A stretch of DNA of 64,000 nt from an uncultured Rhodospirillales bacterium (GTDB lineage Bacteria > Pseudomonadota > Alphaproteobacteria > Acetobacterales > Acetobacteraceae). Shown here piece by piece: positions 39,599 to 48,631 of the stretch. The notes below the pieces were generated by a model. The model worked only from the letters and a program-made list of their open reading frames with translations, searched no databases and was not told where the DNA came from. The stretch covers positions 1 to 64,000 of the forward strand of contig CAIMSN010000103.1 of the NCBI GenBank assembly GCA_903844135.1, in the 5' to 3' direction. How positions within the stretch are numbered: position 1 is the stretch's first letter; each line of letters starts with the position of its first letter. A program made the position numbers and the translations under genes.

Positions 39599-39885
39599 CA
39601 CTCGACGACCTTCGGCACGGAGTAGAACGACCCCGCACGGCTCGGCGCGTTCGACAGCACTGCCTCGACCTTGTCACCATCCGTGACCGCGTCGGCACGC
39701 ATACGCAGCGCCGCCTGGCCAACGCCGCTGATCGGCTCCAACCCGTCGACGTCGAGTTCAGACAACTGCTCGATCCAACCGATGATATGCCCGAGTTCGC
39801 CCTGCAGGCGGGCAATATCCGTCTCCTCGATACCGAGCCGCGCCAGCCTGGCGATACGTCGTATGGTCGCGGCATCGAGCGACAT
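39598..39885 (-). CDS. gatC: Aspartyl/glutamyl-tRNA(Asn/Gln) amidotransferase subunit C
   Basis: A 95-residue GatC, starting [20 protein letters not shown] at ATG 39885; the longer open frame to 40029 is not conserved and would overlap ruvX. The belt-like subunit wraps GatA and GatB. Pattern [19 protein letters not shown] and a C terminus [18 protein letters not shown] are typical. First gene of the gatCAB operon; its promoter must lie in the 127-base gap to divergent ruvX. Confidence 0.95.
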   Translation of the reverse strand: MSLDAATIRRIARLARLGIEETDIARLQGELGHIIGWIEQLSELDVDGLEPISGVGQAALRMRADAVTDGDKVEAVLSNAPSRAGSFYSVPKVVE

Positions 39886-40012
39886 GTTTGGGAGCTTTCG
39901 ATCGTTGATGGACACACGCAGGCGCGGGACGACGGCCGATTGCGCCTGCCATGCAGCGCCGATGCCGGTTTCCCCTGGTCGCCCGGGTGCCGAAGGACCA
40001 TAAACCCTGCCC

Positions 40013-40495
40013 ATGCCACTGTTCAACATGCCGCAGCTCCGCGCCCGACTGGCGCCGGACAGCAGACTGCTTGGCCTCGATCTCGGGTCCCGCGTGATCG
40101 GCGTCGCCCTTTCCGACGTCTCGCTCCTGCTCGCCTCGCCCTATGCAACTCTGCGACGCGGGAAAATGTCCAGGACCGCCGCCGATATCGCCGCAATCGC
40201 GGCCACGGAGCGCATCGGCGGCCTCGTCGTCGGCCTGCCGCTTTCTCTCGACGGCAGCTTCGGGCCCGCAGCCCAGGCGGCCCGCGACTGGCTGAGAAGC
40301 CTGTCGGACGTCACCGGGCTACCGGCCGCGCTCTGGGACGAACGACTCTCCTCGAGTGCCGTCAACCGAATGCTGATCGACGATCTCGACATGACTCGAG
40401 CCCGCCGCAGCGCCGTCGTCGACAAGCTGGCAGCCGCCTACATCCTGCAGGCCGCACTCGACGCCAGCCGCCCTGCGTCACCGACAGGCGGCTAA
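40013..40495 (+). CDS. ruvX: Putative pre-16S rRNA nuclease / Holliday junction resolvase RuvX (YqgF)
   Basis: A 160-residue RNase H-fold protein. The first catalytic Asp is in LLGLDLGSRVIGVALSD, the Glu in LWDERLSSSAVNRML, and a C-terminal Asp in RRSAVVDKLAAAYILQ. YqgF processes the 5' end of 16S rRNA in several bacteria and is also named RuvX. ATG 40013 is used; an in-frame ATG five codons later is possible. Divergent to gatC, an arrangement found in many alphaproteobacteria. Confidence 0.92.
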   Translation: MPLFNMPQLRARLAPDSRLLGLDLGSRVIGVALSDVSLLLASPYATLRRGKMSRTAADIAAIAATERIGGLVVGLPLSLDGSFGPAAQAARDWLRSLSDVTGLPAALWDERLSSSAVNRMLIDDLDMTRARRSAVVDKLAAAYILQAALDASRPASPTGG

Positions 40496-40525
40496 AAATG
40501 CAACCAAATCAGGGGGTTCGGCGGA

Positions 40526-40601
40526 TGGTGGGCGCGACAGGGATTGAACCTGTGACCCCTACCATGTCAAGGTAGTGCTACTACCGCTGAGCTACGCGCC
40601 C
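40526..40601 (-). tRNA. tRNA-Val (anticodon GAC)
   Basis: Acceptor GGGCGCG / CGCGCCC with discriminator A and encoded CCA; anticodon stem CTACC / GGTAG around TTGACAT, anticodon GAC, reading GUC and GUU; T arm CAGGTTCAATCCCTG. Acceptor and T arm are identical to those of the tRNA-Val(CAC) 6 kb to the right on the opposite strand. Confidence 0.95.
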
Positions 40602-40720
40602 ATCCGCCGGCCGGTCTTCTATCCAAGCTTGCAGGCTTCCGCAACCCTCATCGGCCCCAACGCCTGGCGGTGACCAGAGCATACGGGTGACAGGATCCGC
40701 ATGCGGATCGAGAATGGGCC

Positions 40721-41605
40721 ATGATACCGATCCCGCTGAGGTCCGACACCATCGAGCCGGCCGCCAGCCAGGTGCGTGTCATCCGCCCGAGCCAGCAGAC
40801 CAGCCCACTTCTCGTCGCATCGCCGCATTCCGGCCGCGACTATCCCGACCATTTCGTCACCGCGTCCCGGCTCGACCGGCACATGCTGCGACGGAGCGAG
40901 GATTGCTTCGTCGACGAACTCCTGGGTGGAGCCGCCAGCCACGGAATCCCGCTCCTGCTGGCCGATTTCCCGCGCGCCTATTGCGACGTGAACCGTGAGC
41001 AGTGGGAACTCGATCCGACCATGTTCGTCGAGACCCTGCCCGCCTGGTGCAATACCCGCACCGCCCGCGTCGGCGCAGGCTTCGGGACGATCGCCAAACT
41101 GGTCTCGTCCGGCCAGCCGATCTACGCTGGCAAGTTACATTTCGTCGACGCGGAAGCCCGCATCCGGGCCTGCTGGCAACCCTATCACGCGGCTCTCGCC
41201 GACCTGATCGAGCAGACCAGGATGCAATTTAGTCTGTCCGTTCTGCTCGACTGCCATTCCATGCCGAGCGACGACGACGCGACGAGCCAGGGCGATCCCG
41301 ATTTCGTCCTGGGCGACGCATACGGCAGCGCATGCGATCCCGTCATCACCAGAACCGCGCATCGCTTCCTCGAGGGAGCCGGGTATCGGGTGCGTCGGAA
41401 CGATCCCTACGCGGGCGGCTATGTCACGCGCCATTATGGTCGTCCCCGCTCCGGGTGCCATGCCCTGCAGATCGAAATTGCCCGCCGCCTCTATGTCGAC
41501 CAGCGGGCCTATCGGAAACTTGCCGATTTCGACCGGATCGAAGCGCTTCTTTCCGGCCTCCTGGTCACGCTACGGGAGGCCGCGACGGCCCTCGCAACGG
41601 GCTGA
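40721..41605 (+). CDS. N-formylglutamate amidohydrolase family protein
   Basis: A 294-residue zinc-dependent enzyme of the N-formylglutamate deformylase family (HutG type). Metal and substrate motifs include LLVASPHSGRDYPD near residue 27, LADFPRAYCDVNREQWELDP, LLDCHSMPSDDD (metal His-acidic block) and RRNDPYAGGYVTRHYG. The reaction is formylglutamate to formate and glutamate, usually in His catabolism, but no hut genes are nearby, so another N-acyl amino acid substrate is possible. Monocistronic, followed by a leftward-directed terminator. Confidence 0.88.
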   Translation: MIPIPLRSDTIEPAASQVRVIRPSQQTSPLLVASPHSGRDYPDHFVTASRLDRHMLRRSEDCFVDELLGGAASHGIPLLLADFPRAYCDVNREQWELDPTMFVETLPAWCNTRTARVGAGFGTIAKLVSSGQPIYAGKLHFVDAEARIRACWQPYHAALADLIEQTRMQFSLSVLLDCHSMPSDDDATSQGDPDFVLGDAYGSACDPVITRTAHRFLEGAGYRVRRNDPYAGGYVTRHYGRPRSGCHALQIEIARRLYVDQRAYRKLADFDRIEALLSGLLVTLREAATALATG

Positions 41606-41608
41606 GAC

Positions 41609-41636
41609 AAAAAAAAGGCGGTGCCGAAGCACCGCC
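41609..41636 (-). terminator. Intrinsic terminator pointing left (candidate sRNA end)
   Basis: On the minus strand the stem GGCGGTGC / GCACCGCC closed by a TTCG tetraloop is followed by eight T. The + strand has no T run after the stem, so it does not fit as terminator of the upstream rightward gene. There is no leftward protein gene to its right before 46 kb. Confidence 0.85.
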
Positions 41637-41686
41637 AAGTTTAGGGAGGAAACGTCCAAGAAGCAGCGCGCCAAAGCAGCGCCGCT
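41609..41686 (-). ncRNA. Candidate small RNA with anti-Shine-Dalgarno motif
   Basis: A minus-strand transcript is implied by the terminator. A promoter-like TTGACC (41717-41722) and TAGGAA (41693-41698), spaced by 18, would start it near 41686, giving about 78 bases. Just before the terminator stem it holds GTTTCCTCCCTAA, with CCTCCC complementary to ribosome-binding sites, as in many alphaproteobacterial trans-acting sRNAs such as AbcR. No reading frame is likely on that strand. Promoter is weak, so confidence is moderate. Confidence 0.5.
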
Positions 41687-41810
41687 GGATCCTTCCTACA
41701 TCGCCCGAACCCCGACGGTCAATAAGTTTTTGCGCTGCACAAAATCGCGAGCCAGCGATTTTTTCCTTGTGCTTAACCCGACCTTAAACCGCCGGCTCTA
41801 CGCTCGCCGC

Positions 41811-42617
41811 ATGACCTACCGGACCGTCGCCCTTGTCCCGATCCTGCTCTGGCTCGCCACGTCGATCTCGCCCGCGGCCGCCGGCTCCGGCGACGGTCTG
41901 CTCTGTCAGGCCGCGACCAGCCGCGCAGAACGCTCATCCGGGGTGCCGGACCAACTGCTCGGAGCGATCAGCCGGGTCGAGAGCGGTCGCCTCGATCCCG
42001 AAACAGGCACCCTCAGGGCCTGGCCCTGGACCATCAACGCCCAAGGCGTCGGCCATTTCTACGAGACCAAAGCGGATGCCGTCGCAGCGGTGCGCGCGTT
42101 CCAGGCAGCCGGGATCAGGTCGATCGATGTCGGCTGCGCCCAGATCAACCTGATGTTCCATCCGGACGGCTTCGCCTCCCTCGACCAGGCTTTCGATCCG
42201 CTCGCCAACGCCACCTTCGCCGCGCAATTCCTGACCGACCTGTTCCATCAGACCGGAAGCTGGCCGCATGCCGCCGCCGCCTATCACTCGCAGACCCCAG
42301 ATCTCGGCAGCGACTACCAGCGCAAGGTGCTGGACGTGTGGGCGCAGCCGGTCGACCGTCCCGCCGATACGGAGGGCCGCCCGTCGACCGGCGCCAGGCG
42401 CGCCGGCGCCGCCGGCACGATCGCGCAGGACCGCACGGCAGGGAGCGCCGTGTCGGCGCCGTTCGGAAACCGACCCCTCGGCGGCTTTGGTCACATCATC
42501 CGCAACGGCCCGATCACGGCGCCGCCAGTCGGCGGAATCGGCGTCGTTCCGGGGAGTCTCGCCGCCTATCGCGCCCGCCCGGTCGCACTGGCGTCGATGC
42601 CGATACCGCCATCTTGA
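41811..42617 (+). CDS. Periplasmic lytic transglycosylase (SLT-type)
   Basis: A 268-residue protein with a signal peptide (to about AAAGS) starting at ATG 41811. The transglycosylase domain spans residues about 30-180; the catalytic Glu is in [12 protein letters not shown], and the [15 protein letters not shown] and [16 protein letters not shown] blocks are characteristic of the flagellar/secretion-associated SLT group. Residues 185-268 form a low-complexity Ala/Arg/Gly/Pro tail. Cleaves peptidoglycan glycan strands to anhydromuramic ends. A lysozyme role for the phage island is unlikely because this gene is 6 kb away among housekeeping genes. Confidence 0.85.
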   Translation: MTYRTVALVPILLWLATSISPAAAGSGDGLLCQAATSRAERSSGVPDQLLGAISRVESGRLDPETGTLRAWPWTINAQGVGHFYETKADAVAAVRAFQAAGIRSIDVGCAQINLMFHPDGFASLDQAFDPLANATFAAQFLTDLFHQTGSWPHAAAAYHSQTPDLGSDYQRKVLDVWAQPVDRPADTEGRPSTGARRAGAAGTIAQDRTAGSAVSAPFGNRPLGGFGHIIRNGPITAPPVGGIGVVPGSLAAYRARPVALASMPIPPS

Positions 42618-42699
42618 CGCATCGCGTAGGTTCGCCTTTGTGAGCGAACAGCACGCGCTGAGCGGCGCCCGCAGCAGCAGGTCAAGAGGTCAGACGACG

Positions 42700-44592
42700 A
42701 TGAGCGATCACGCACCAGCCCAGGACCAGGCGCACGCCGGCGAGGAGCGCCATGAATTCGGCGCCGAGGTCGGCCGCCTGCTCGACCTGGTGGTCCACGC
42801 TCTGTATTCGGAACGGGAGATCTTCCTCCGCGAACTGGTGGCCAACGCCGCCGATGCCTCCGATCGGCGCCGCTTCGAGGCCCTGACCGACCCGTCGCGA
42901 GCCCTTCCTGACGGCGCGAAGATCCGCATCCATCCGGACAAGGAGGCCCGCCTGCTGACCGTCTCCGATGACGGCACCGGCATGAGCAGGGATGAGCTCG
43001 CCCGCAACCTCGGCACCATCGCCCGCTCGGGCACCCGTGCCTTCGGCCAGGACATGGCCAAGCTAGAGAACGCCAAGCCGGAAGACCGCCCGAGCCTGAT
43101 CGGCCAGTTCGGCGTCGGCTTCTACGCCGCCTTCATGGTGGCCGACCGCGTCGAGGTCACGTCCCGCCGCGTCGGCGAGCAGGAAGCCTGGCGCTGGTCC
43201 TCCGAAGGACAGGGCAGCTACACCCTCGCGCCGGCCACCCGCGACCTCCCCGGCACCGACATCGTCCTGCACATCAAGTCCGATGCTGACGAGTTCCTTG
43301 AGCCCTACCGGCTCGAGACCATCGTCCGCAAATGGGCCGACCACATCACCTGGCCGATCACCATCGTTCGGGACGGCAGCGATGTGGCGGCTAACGAGGG
43401 CACCGCGCTCTGGCGCAAGGCGAAGAGCGAGATCACCGAGGAACAATACACCGAATTCTATCAGCATATCGGCCACATGTTCGACAAGCCGTGGGCGACG
43501 CTGCACTGGCGTGCCGAAGGTACGCTCGAATTCACCGCTCTGCTGTTCGTACCGGGCATGCGCCCGTTCGAGCCGATGGAGTCGACCCGCGAAAGCCGCG
43601 TACGACTGCATGTCCGACGCATGTTCATCACCGACGAGGCCGCATTGCTGCCGCCCTGGCTCCGCTTCGTCCAGGGTGTGGTCGACACCGAAGACCTGCC
43701 TCTGAACGTGTCGCGTGAAATGCTGCAGGCCACGCCGGTTCTCGCCCGCATCCGCAAGGCCGTGACCAACCGCGTCATCAGCGAACTGCGCAGCAAGGCC
43801 AAGGACGCCGAGACCTATGCCGCGTTCTGGGACAATTTCGGCCCTGTCCTGAAGGAGGGCATCTGGGAAGATCAGGATCACCGCGCGGACGTCGCCGGCC
43901 TGTCGCGCTTCCGCTCCTCGTCGGAGGCCGGGTGGGTCTCGCTGGCCGACTATGTCGGCCGCATGAAACCGGGCCAGGAAGCGATCTACTTCCTGGTCGG
44001 CGACAATCACGACGCGCTGGTCGGCAGCGCCCAGCTCGAGGGCTTCCAGGCCCGCGGCATCGAAGTGCTCCTGCTCTCTGACCAGGTCGATGCCTTCTGG
44101 CCGGAGCGTCTCGACCGCTTCGACGACAAGCCGCTCCGGAGCGTCACCCAGGGCCTGGCCGACCTATCGTCGATCCCCCTGATCGACGGTCCCTCGGGGG
44201 ACGCTGCCAACGTCGACTCGCTGATCCCGGCGCTCAAGGACGCACTTGGAGATGCGATCACCGATGCGCGCACCACCGACCGTCTCGTCAACAGCGCCAT
44301 GGTACTGGCCGCCTCGCAAACCGGGCCCGATCTGCAGATGCAGCGCCTGATGCGCCGCAGCGGCCAGAAAATGCCGTCCTCCGCCCCGATCCTGGAGATC
44401 AACCCGCATCATCCGCTGATCCGGGCCCTGTCCGCCCGTCTCGCCGACGGCAAGCCGATCGCCGACGCCGCCCTGACCCTGCTCGATCTTGCCAGGATCC
44501 AAGACGGCGAAGCCCCGGCTGACCCGGCCGCCTTCGCCAGACGAGTCGCCGATGCGCTGGTCGGGGCGGCGTCCTCGCCAACGGCCGACTGA
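42700..44592 (+). CDS. htpG: Molecular chaperone HtpG (Hsp90)
   Basis: A 630-residue Hsp90. ATG 42700 gives the expected N terminus before [20 protein letters not shown]. The GHKL ATP site is seen in [17 protein letters not shown] (note Ala where most have Ser), [10 protein letters not shown], and [15 protein letters not shown]; the middle domain shows [18 protein letters not shown] with the catalytic-loop Arg. C-terminal dimerisation domain has [14 protein letters not shown]. Length normal. No heat-shock promoter could be recognised in the upstream gene end. Nicotinamidase follows three bases later. Confidence 0.96.
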   Translation: MSDHAPAQDQAHAGEERHEFGAEVGRLLDLVVHALYSEREIFLRELVANAADASDRRRFEALTDPSRALPDGAKIRIHPDKEARLLTVSDDGTGMSRDELARNLGTIARSGTRAFGQDMAKLENAKPEDRPSLIGQFGVGFYAAFMVADRVEVTSRRVGEQEAWRWSSEGQGSYTLAPATRDLPGTDIVLHIKSDADEFLEPYRLETIVRKWADHITWPITIVRDGSDVAANEGTALWRKAKSEITEEQYTEFYQHIGHMFDKPWATLHWRAEGTLEFTALLFVPGMRPFEPMESTRESRVRLHVRRMFITDEAALLPPWLRFVQGVVDTEDLPLNVSREMLQATPVLARIRKAVTNRVISELRSKAKDAETYAAFWDNFGPVLKEGIWEDQDHRADVAGLSRFRSSSEAGWVSLADYVGRMKPGQEAIYFLVGDNHDALVGSAQLEGFQARGIEVLLLSDQVDAFWPERLDRFDDKPLRSVTQGLADLSSIPLIDGPSGDAANVDSLIPALKDALGDAITDARTTDRLVNSAMVLAASQTGPDLQMQRLMRRSGQKMPSSAPILEINPHHPLIRALSARLADGKPIADAALTLLDLARIQDGEAPADPAAFARRVADALVGAASSPTAD

Positions 44593-44595
44593 GCC

Positions 44596-45258
44596 GTGCG
44601 CGGCCGGCTGAAGCTCGACCCGGCGACCGATATGCTGGGTGCGATCGACGTGCAGCCGAGCTTTATGCCGGGTGGCGAACTGCCCGTTCCAGACGGCGAC
44701 GCGATCGTGCCGGTCATCAACCACCTGCTCGCGGACCGTTTTCTCAACGCGTTCGCGACCCAGGACTGGCATCCGCCCGGACACAGCTCTTTCGCCAGCA
44801 TGCATCCCGGCCGAACACCGTACGACGTGGTCTCGATGCCGTACGGGCCGCAGATGCTCTGGCCCGATCACGCGATCCAGGGCAGCAGGAACGCGGCGCT
44901 GCACCCCGGCCTGGATAGCGCCCGATTCAGTCTGATCCTGCGCAAGGGTCTCGATCCCGCGCTCGACGGCTACTCCGCGTTCCGGGACAATGACGGCACC
45001 AGCCGAACCGGCCTGGCGGGGCTGCTGCAGGCCCGCGGCGTGAAGCGTCTGTTCCTCTGCGGCCTGGCCGGCGATGTCTGCGTCGCCTGGTCTGCGGAAG
45101 ACGCGATCGAAGCCGGCTTCGAAACCTACCTCGTCGAGGATGCGACCCGCTCGATCGGTATGATTTTGCCTGATGGCGGCAACAGCGCCGACATCGCCCG
45201 CAAGCGCCTGGAGGCCTGCGGCGTCGTCTTCGTCACCTCGAACGACCTCACCCTCTAA
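44596..45258 (+). CDS. pncA: Nicotinamidase/pyrazinamidase
   Basis: A 220-residue isochorismatase-fold amidase converting nicotinamide to nicotinate in NAD salvage. Catalytic triad: Asp18 (LGAIDVQPSF), Lys117 (LILRKGL) and Cys162 (GLAGDVCVAWSA). Metal ligands Asp57, His59 and His92 are present (QDWHPPGHSSF, WPDHAIQ). Start is GTG 44596, three bases after htpG stop, suggesting co-transcription. Length typical. Confidence 0.95.
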   Translation: MRGRLKLDPATDMLGAIDVQPSFMPGGELPVPDGDAIVPVINHLLADRFLNAFATQDWHPPGHSSFASMHPGRTPYDVVSMPYGPQMLWPDHAIQGSRNAALHPGLDSARFSLILRKGLDPALDGYSAFRDNDGTSRTGLAGLLQARGVKRLFLCGLAGDVCVAWSAEDAIEAGFETYLVEDATRSIGMILPDGGNSADIARKRLEACGVVFVTSNDLTL

Positions 45259-45265
45259 GCCACCG

Positions 45266-46594
45266 ATGATGCGCTGGGACCTGCTGCTGGACGATACCAG
45301 GCTCGGTGGGGAGCGACGCACCGAGGCGCGAACCGATTCCGCCCGATCGGAGTTCCAGAAAGACCACGACCGCCTGATCTTCAGCGAGCCGTTCCGGAAA
45401 CTGGGCCGCAAAACCCAGGTTCACCCGCTTCCCCAGAACGATCGGGTGCACAACCGTCTCACCCACAGTCTCGAAGTGTCGTGCGTCGGCCGCTCGCTCG
45501 GCGAACTGACCGGCAAGCAGTTGCATGCGCAGGGGCTGCTGCCGCCGGGCGTGGTCGCGGCCGACGTCGCCGCCATCGTGCAGGCCGCCTGTCTCGCCCA
45601 TGACATCGGCAACCCGCCTTTCGGTCATGCCGGCGAATTCGCGATCCGCGACTGGTATGCCAAACGCGATGCCGGCTTCTTCGCGGGCATGCAGCCCCCC
45701 TGCATCCAGGACCTCAACACCTTCGAGGGCAATGCCCAGGGCTTCCGTCTGTTGACCAGCCTGGTGGACAGCGTCGGTCTGCGACTGACCTACGCCACGC
45801 TCGGCAGCTTCATCAAATACCCCTGGTCGGCGATGCACGCCCCCCGCTACAAACCTGGAAAATTCAGCTACTTCGCCTCGGAACGCGACGCCTTCCAGAC
45901 CATCGCCCGGTCCATGGGCCTGATCGAGATCGAGCCCGGCGTCTATTGCCGTCATCCGCTGGCCTATCTGGTCGAGGCCGCCGACGACATCTGCTACGCG
46001 ATCATCGACATCGAGGACGGCATCGAGATGAGCCTCCTCCATACCGGAGAAGTCGAGCACCTTCTGCTCTCCGTCATGCCCGGTTCGGCCCATACGCACT
46101 ACGATCTCTACAAGATCGGCCGCACCGAACGACAGCGCGTCCGCTGGCTGCGCGGACGGGCGGTGGACGTCCTGATCGAGGATTGCGTCGCCAGCTTCTT
46201 CGCCAATCAGGCCGCGATCCTCGAAGGCCGGTTCGCCTCGACCCTGGTCGAGAGCGGCAGCCCGAAGATCGCCCGGGGCGTCGCCGCGGCCAAGACGCTC
46301 GCCAGGGAAAAGATCTTCACCCACACCCGCAAGATGGAGATCGAGATCGGCGCCTACGCCGCCGTCGACACCTTGCTCGATTCCTGCTCCGACGCCGCCC
46401 GCGAGCTGCTGGTTTCCGGCGCCGGACCGTCTTTGTCCTATCGCGCCTCGCGCATTCTCGGCCTGATGGGCGAGTCCGCACCGATGGAATCGACCGGCCT
46501 GGAGGAGAGCTACCGCCGCATCAACGATTTCCTCTCGAGCCTGACCGACAACCGCGCGACCGAATTGGCCCAGGTCATTCGCGGCCGCGGCTGA
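45266..46594 (+). CDS. dgt: Deoxyguanosinetriphosphate triphosphohydrolase-like protein
   Basis: A 442-residue HD-domain dNTPase. ATG 45266 (or the next codon) follows pncA by seven bases; longer frame overlaps pncA. Motifs: RSEFQKDHDRLIFSEPFRKL, HNRLTHSLEVSCVGRSLG (first His), AACLAHDIGNPPFGHAGE (HD pair) and DDICYAIIDIEDG (last Asp). Cleaves dNTPs to nucleoside and triphosphate, setting dNTP pools. Length fits the type 2/3 bacterial dGTPase-like group. The operon htpG-pncA-dgt is inferred from spacing. Confidence 0.94.
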   Translation: MMRWDLLLDDTRLGGERRTEARTDSARSEFQKDHDRLIFSEPFRKLGRKTQVHPLPQNDRVHNRLTHSLEVSCVGRSLGELTGKQLHAQGLLPPGVVAADVAAIVQAACLAHDIGNPPFGHAGEFAIRDWYAKRDAGFFAGMQPPCIQDLNTFEGNAQGFRLLTSLVDSVGLRLTYATLGSFIKYPWSAMHAPRYKPGKFSYFASERDAFQTIARSMGLIEIEPGVYCRHPLAYLVEAADDICYAIIDIEDGIEMSLLHTGEVEHLLLSVMPGSAHTHYDLYKIGRTERQRVRWLRGRAVDVLIEDCVASFFANQAAILEGRFASTLVESGSPKIARGVAAAKTLAREKIFTHTRKMEIEIGAYAAVDTLLDSCSDAARELLVSGAGPSLSYRASRILGLMGESAPMESTGLEESYRRINDFLSSLTDNRATELAQVIRGRG

Positions 46595-46655
46595 CGGTTC
46601 CGCGACCTCTTGCCGTCTTGCGGGAAACGCCATAAAACGCCGCCACGGCCAGGAT

Positions 46656-46730
46656 GGGCGCGTAGCTCAGCGGTAGAGCATCGCCTTCACACGGCGGGGG
46701 TCACAGGTTCAATCCCTGTCGCGCCCACCA
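46656..46730 (+). tRNA. tRNA-Val (anticodon CAC)
   Basis: Acceptor GGGCGCG / CGCGCCC, discriminator A, encoded CCA; D arm GCTCAGCGGTAGAGC; anticodon loop CTTCACACG gives CAC, reading GUG; T arm CAGGTTCAATCCCTG. Candidate -10 ATAAAA lies about 20 bases upstream. Shares acceptor and T arm with the inverted tRNA-Val(GAC). Confidence 0.95.
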
Positions 46731-46739
46731 TCCGGCGCC

Positions 46740-48626
46740 TCAGAACCCGAACATGTGATCCAGCGAGAAGCGTCCGCCCTCGTCCATCAGACCATGATAG
46801 CCGAACAGCCGGCACGTGGTATCGCGGATCAGCACATAGCCGCGCGGGCCGGCCTGACGCAGCAGCTCATCGCCGAACGCGCGATGCGGCCAGATCATCG
46901 TCGAGCCCGAAGACGCGATCCTGACCGGGCGTTCCGCCAGCACCTCGCCCAACCCGTCGTGCAGGATCAGCAGGGTCTGCGATTCGGCATGCCAGGGCGC
47001 CGAAGCCGGATACATCATCGCCGCGAAGCTGCGCCGCTGCTCGTCGCCAAGCCTCAGGAACAGCCGCGTCGACAATCCGGGCGCCGCACCCGAATAGGAT
47101 TGCGGCTCGTCGCGATAGGTCATCGCGGTGTTGAAGATATGCGCACCGAAACTCGTCTCGGCGACATGCCCGCTCTGCCTGTCCTCGTAGCGCACCAGCG
47201 CATGCATCCAGCCATCCGCCGACCCACCGTCGCGGAAATCATAGACCAGCTCGGCATGTCCCTCCGGCGCGCCAAGCTCGGCCAGATCCAGCGCCAGATC
47301 GTGGCGTCGTCCGAGCCTGCCCAGGAACCGCTCCGCGACCTTCGTCCCGCCCACATCGAAGACGTCGAGACGGAGCGGCAGGTCGGTCTGGCCCACCGCC
47401 ATCGGCGTCGGTTGCACGATGCTGCGATAGCGCTCCGGCGGCAGGACCGGGAACGGCAGCAGGTAGCCGCGACCCAGCGGCTCCGGCAGAGCGGGAATTC
47501 CAGGGTCCGCGACCAGATCGGCGCGCTCGACGTTCATATGCGCGATCCTGCGCCGCCCGCCCCGCGTCACCTCGTAGCGCGGCCGGACGACGTGCCGCCC
47601 GGCGCGGAGTTCGATCTGCGCCGGCCATTGCAGCCCGGGAAGATGCCGGGAGACGTCGACCGGGACCGACGCATCGGCCGGCACGGCGAACGGCAGCGCG
47701 ACCGGCGCCTCAGCCCCCATCCGGTCCAGGCTGACGGCGCCGGCCGGAATAGGCATCGCATGGCTGTTCTGCAGCCAGAGCGTCACCGTCTCGTCGTCGC
47801 GTGGCGCCGGCATGTTGGCATACCGGTCCGCCGGCCACGCATTCGCATCGTGCGTCACCGACAGGCTCTCGTCGCCCTCGTGTGTCCCGAACGTGTCCAA
47901 CGCGTATTTGACCACGTCATGGCCGGCGACATTGATGGCGTGGATAAACAACTGCCCCCGGAACGGCGGAAGATCGAACCGGCGCCGCACCGCTCCGCTG
48001 TCGATCGAGACCCCGCCCGCAGCGGACGGCATCTCCTCCTCCCAGGTCGCCAGCGGCAGCCCCTGCTCATCGAACAGACGCAACCACAGCCTGACGCGTT
48101 TCGCGCCATACGAGGCCCAGTAATTCGCCGTCACCAGCCTTGTGCCGAGCCCGTCGGCATCGCGGAAGAACGCATAGTTGGTGGCGAAATTGAGCCGGTC
48201 CAGATAGACCCGCGAACTGGTCAGCATCTCTGCCGGCAGCCGCGCATCGTCCAGGCTCGCCACCTGCATCCCGCGCGGAACCATGTGCGCGATCCGCGCC
48301 AGCACCCGCCCGGCGTCGAACGACGTCACCAAGAGCGTCGAGGCGCCGCTCTCCAGCAGCGCGGTCAAGGGTTGGGCGACCACCCCCAGCATCTCCCGCC
48401 CGATCAGCGACACGTCCTGCACGTAGAACGCATCGATCGCCGGCAAGGTGGGGTGCAGCGCGAACAGCATCGCCGCGACCCCGTCCGGGTCGAACACCGC
48501 GAGCGATCCCTGCCGGCGCAACCGGTCGCCGAGCACCATGATCGCCTCGGCGGCGAGCGGATGCGCCAGGGCCTTGTAGAGCGCATTGCCGCCCTGCCGC
48601 GCATCGTAGGTTTGGATATCGAGCAT
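46740..48626 (-). CDS. Uncharacterised conserved protein linked to ELM1
   Basis: A 628-residue protein, started at ATG 48626 (MLDIQTYDARQGGNALYKAL), five bases after the ELM1 stop. It has no signal peptide or membrane helix. The N terminus (residues 1-120) looks like a nucleotide or sugar-binding alpha/beta region (AEAIMVLGDRLRRQGSLAVFD, YVQDVSLIGREM); residues about 180-380 are beta-rich (FRGQLFIHAINVAGHDVVKY, DETVTLWLQNSHAMPIPAG); the C-terminal part has Pro/Tyr-rich strands. I do not recognise a family. Proximity to ELM1 and a possible operon suggest a linked envelope or glycoconjugate role. Confidence 0.7.
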   Translation of the reverse strand: MLDIQTYDARQGGNALYKALAHPLAAEAIMVLGDRLRRQGSLAVFDPDGVAAMLFALHPTLPAIDAFYVQDVSLIGREMLGVVAQPLTALLESGASTLLVTSFDAGRVLARIAHMVPRGMQVASLDDARLPAEMLTSSRVYLDRLNFATNYAFFRDADGLGTRLVTANYWASYGAKRVRLWLRLFDEQGLPLATWEEEMPSAAGGVSIDSGAVRRRFDLPPFRGQLFIHAINVAGHDVVKYALDTFGTHEGDESLSVTHDANAWPADRYANMPAPRDDETVTLWLQNSHAMPIPAGAVSLDRMGAEAPVALPFAVPADASVPVDVSRHLPGLQWPAQIELRAGRHVVRPRYEVTRGGRRRIAHMNVERADLVADPGIPALPEPLGRGYLLPFPVLPPERYRSIVQPTPMAVGQTDLPLRLDVFDVGGTKVAERFLGRLGRRHDLALDLAELGAPEGHAELVYDFRDGGSADGWMHALVRYEDRQSGHVAETSFGAHIFNTAMTYRDEPQSYSGAAPGLSTRLFLRLGDEQRRSFAAMMYPASAPWHAESQTLLILHDGLGEVLAERPVRIASSGSTMIWPHRAFGDELLRQAGPRGYVLIRDTTCRLFGYHGLMDEGGRFSLDHMFGF

Positions 48627-48631
48627 GCGCC

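Noticed and set aside
41811-42617. Lytic transglycosylase as the endolysin of the phage island
   Set aside because: It lies 6 kb beyond the island among housekeeping genes, has a signal peptide and a chromosomal-type composition.
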